Source of the DNA: JBFMDH01 sp044868105 | GTDB taxonomy: Bacteria > Acidobacteriota > Blastocatellia > UBA7656 | Assembly: GCA_044868105.1 (NCBI GenBank) | Contig: JBIOWC010000613.1 | Span: 1 to 6,369 of the forward strand | DNA: 6,369 bases | Direction of reading: 5' to 3' | Shown here: piece by piece, positions 5,972-6,369 of the stretch | Numbering within the stretch: position 1 is the stretch's first letter | How the letters are laid out: each line of letters starts with the position of its first letter | Notes under the pieces: generated by a model | Database searches by the model: none | Told to the model about the DNA's origin: nothing | The model's input: the letters and a program-made list of their open reading frames with translations, nothing else | Position numbers and translations under genes: made by a program

Positions 5972-5977
5972 GGGAGG
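5972..5977 (+). promoter_or_regulatory. Ribosome binding site deciding the start of the iron permease-family gene
   Basis: GGGAGG lies 1 base before an ATG at 5979 and 7 bases before a second in-frame ATG at 5985. Only the second has workable spacing, so translation should begin at 5985. Confidence 0.7.
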
Positions 5978-5984
5978 TATGGCT

Positions 5985-6369
5985 ATGGGGAACAAAAAAA
6001 AGGCGGGCCTGGGTTTACTGCTGGAGCGGTTTTCACTGAAAGCTACGAAAGCTACGGGAACCTCCTGGGCGTTCGTCATCGCTCTGGGTGTACTGATGGT
6101 CTGGGGAATTTCTGGACCGCTGTTCCACTTTTCAGACACCTGGCAATTGGTAATCAACACGGGCACGACCATTGTCACCTTTCTGATGGTCTTTCTGATT
6201 CAACGCACGCAGAACAAGGATGCCTTGGCGATCCATCTGAAACTCAACGAGATTGTCGCCGCCATGAATGGAGCCAGTAATCGGCTAATTGATGTCGAGG
6301 ACCTTAGCGAAGACGAGATAGCGGTACTACACAAGCATTACCAAAAGCTGGTTGTTATGGCGAGGCACG
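5985..6369 (+). CDS. Low-affinity iron permease family protein, 3' end cut by the window
   Basis: The frame is open for 128 codons to the right edge. After a basic start MGNKKKAG come LLERFSLKATKATGTSWAF, a first membrane helix (about 28-47), then the family-typical TWQLVINTGTTIVTFLMVFL (residues 52-71), leading into IQRTQNKDALAIHLKLNEIV (72-91) and an acidic helix LIDVEDLSEDEI (101-112). The NTGTTIVTFLMVFLIQ-TQN-D-AI-LKLNE pattern is the hallmark of the family named for the yeast low-affinity Fe transporter. The bacterial members are short two-helix proteins, and their transport role is not well proven. Here little should be missing, perhaps 10-30 residues. It starts 36 bp after the phospholipase-like gene, suggesting one operon. 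A 9-base tandem repeat (6039-6056) encodes Lys-Ala-Thr twice, and an 8-A run lies at 5994-6001. Confidence 0.88.
   Translation, partial: MGNKKKAGLGLLLERFSLKATKATGTSWAFVIALGVLMVWGISGPLFHFSDTWQLVINTGTTIVTFLMVFLIQRTQNKDALAIHLKLNEIVAAMNGASNRLIDVEDLSEDEIAVLHKHYQKLVVMARH
6039..6056 (+). repeat. 9-base tandem duplication inside the iron permease-family gene
   Basis: AAAGCTACG occurs twice in direct succession, coding Lys-Ala-Thr-Lys-Ala-Thr just before the first membrane helix. The frame is kept, so it is probably a small slippage duplication in a tolerant region. Confidence 0.6.

Noticed and set aside
5882..6280. 132-codon plus-strand ORF
   Set aside because: It overlaps the end of the phospholipase-like gene and most of the iron permease-family gene in a different frame; the latter has family motifs and a ribosome binding site.

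Overview
The window looks like a chromosomal segment from a free-living, probably soil or environmental, Gram-negative-type bacterium of moderate GC. An Acidobacteriota-like host is a guess. It rests on gene content (an LTXXQ-like/YkuD lipoprotein candidate, an lmo0937-type mini-protein, a VIT-type metal transporter and a soil-type conserved hypothetical) and on strong AGGAGGTGA-type ribosome binding sites, not on any marker gene. I see no rRNA, tRNA, CRISPR, insertion sequence or phage gene.

Left part (1-2711). A plus-strand gene, cut by the left edge, encodes an uncharacterised protein with conserved Cys/Asp and Tyr-rich patches. It converges on a minus-strand pair: an L,D-transpeptidase (YkuD fold, SHGC active site, N-terminal anchor signal, long Pro/Ser/Lys-rich tails), followed 57 bp downstream by a 54-residue Cys/His-rich mini-protein that may be co-transcribed with it.

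Middle (2712-3891). This is mainly a regulatory and small-gene zone. It holds a 52-residue two-helix lmo0937-family membrane protein on the minus strand, and between it and the transpeptidase a very strong hairpin whose minus-strand RNA form has a 16-bp stem capped by GAAA. Beyond lmo0937 lies about 700 bp of sequence that looks more AT-rich. It carries only weak ORF candidates, one 20-codon basic ORF with an excellent ribosome binding site, and a bulged hairpin just ahead of the next operon.

Right part (3892-6369). Three plus-strand genes have short gaps (80 and 36 bp) and look like one operon: a VIT/CCC1-family Fe2+/Mn2+ transporter, an exported zinc-dependent phospholipase C-like protein with the expected His/Asp/Glu ligand pattern, and a low-affinity iron permease-family membrane protein cut by the right edge. 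Two of the three are metal-transport families, so the likely theme is metal handling at the cell envelope. The role of the phospholipase-like protein in that setting is unknown and is the most interesting open question here. The envelope/stress flavour of the middle and left genes (cell-wall cross-linking, lmo0937) fits a general envelope-stress neighbourhood, but the sequence gives no direct proof of a joint system.
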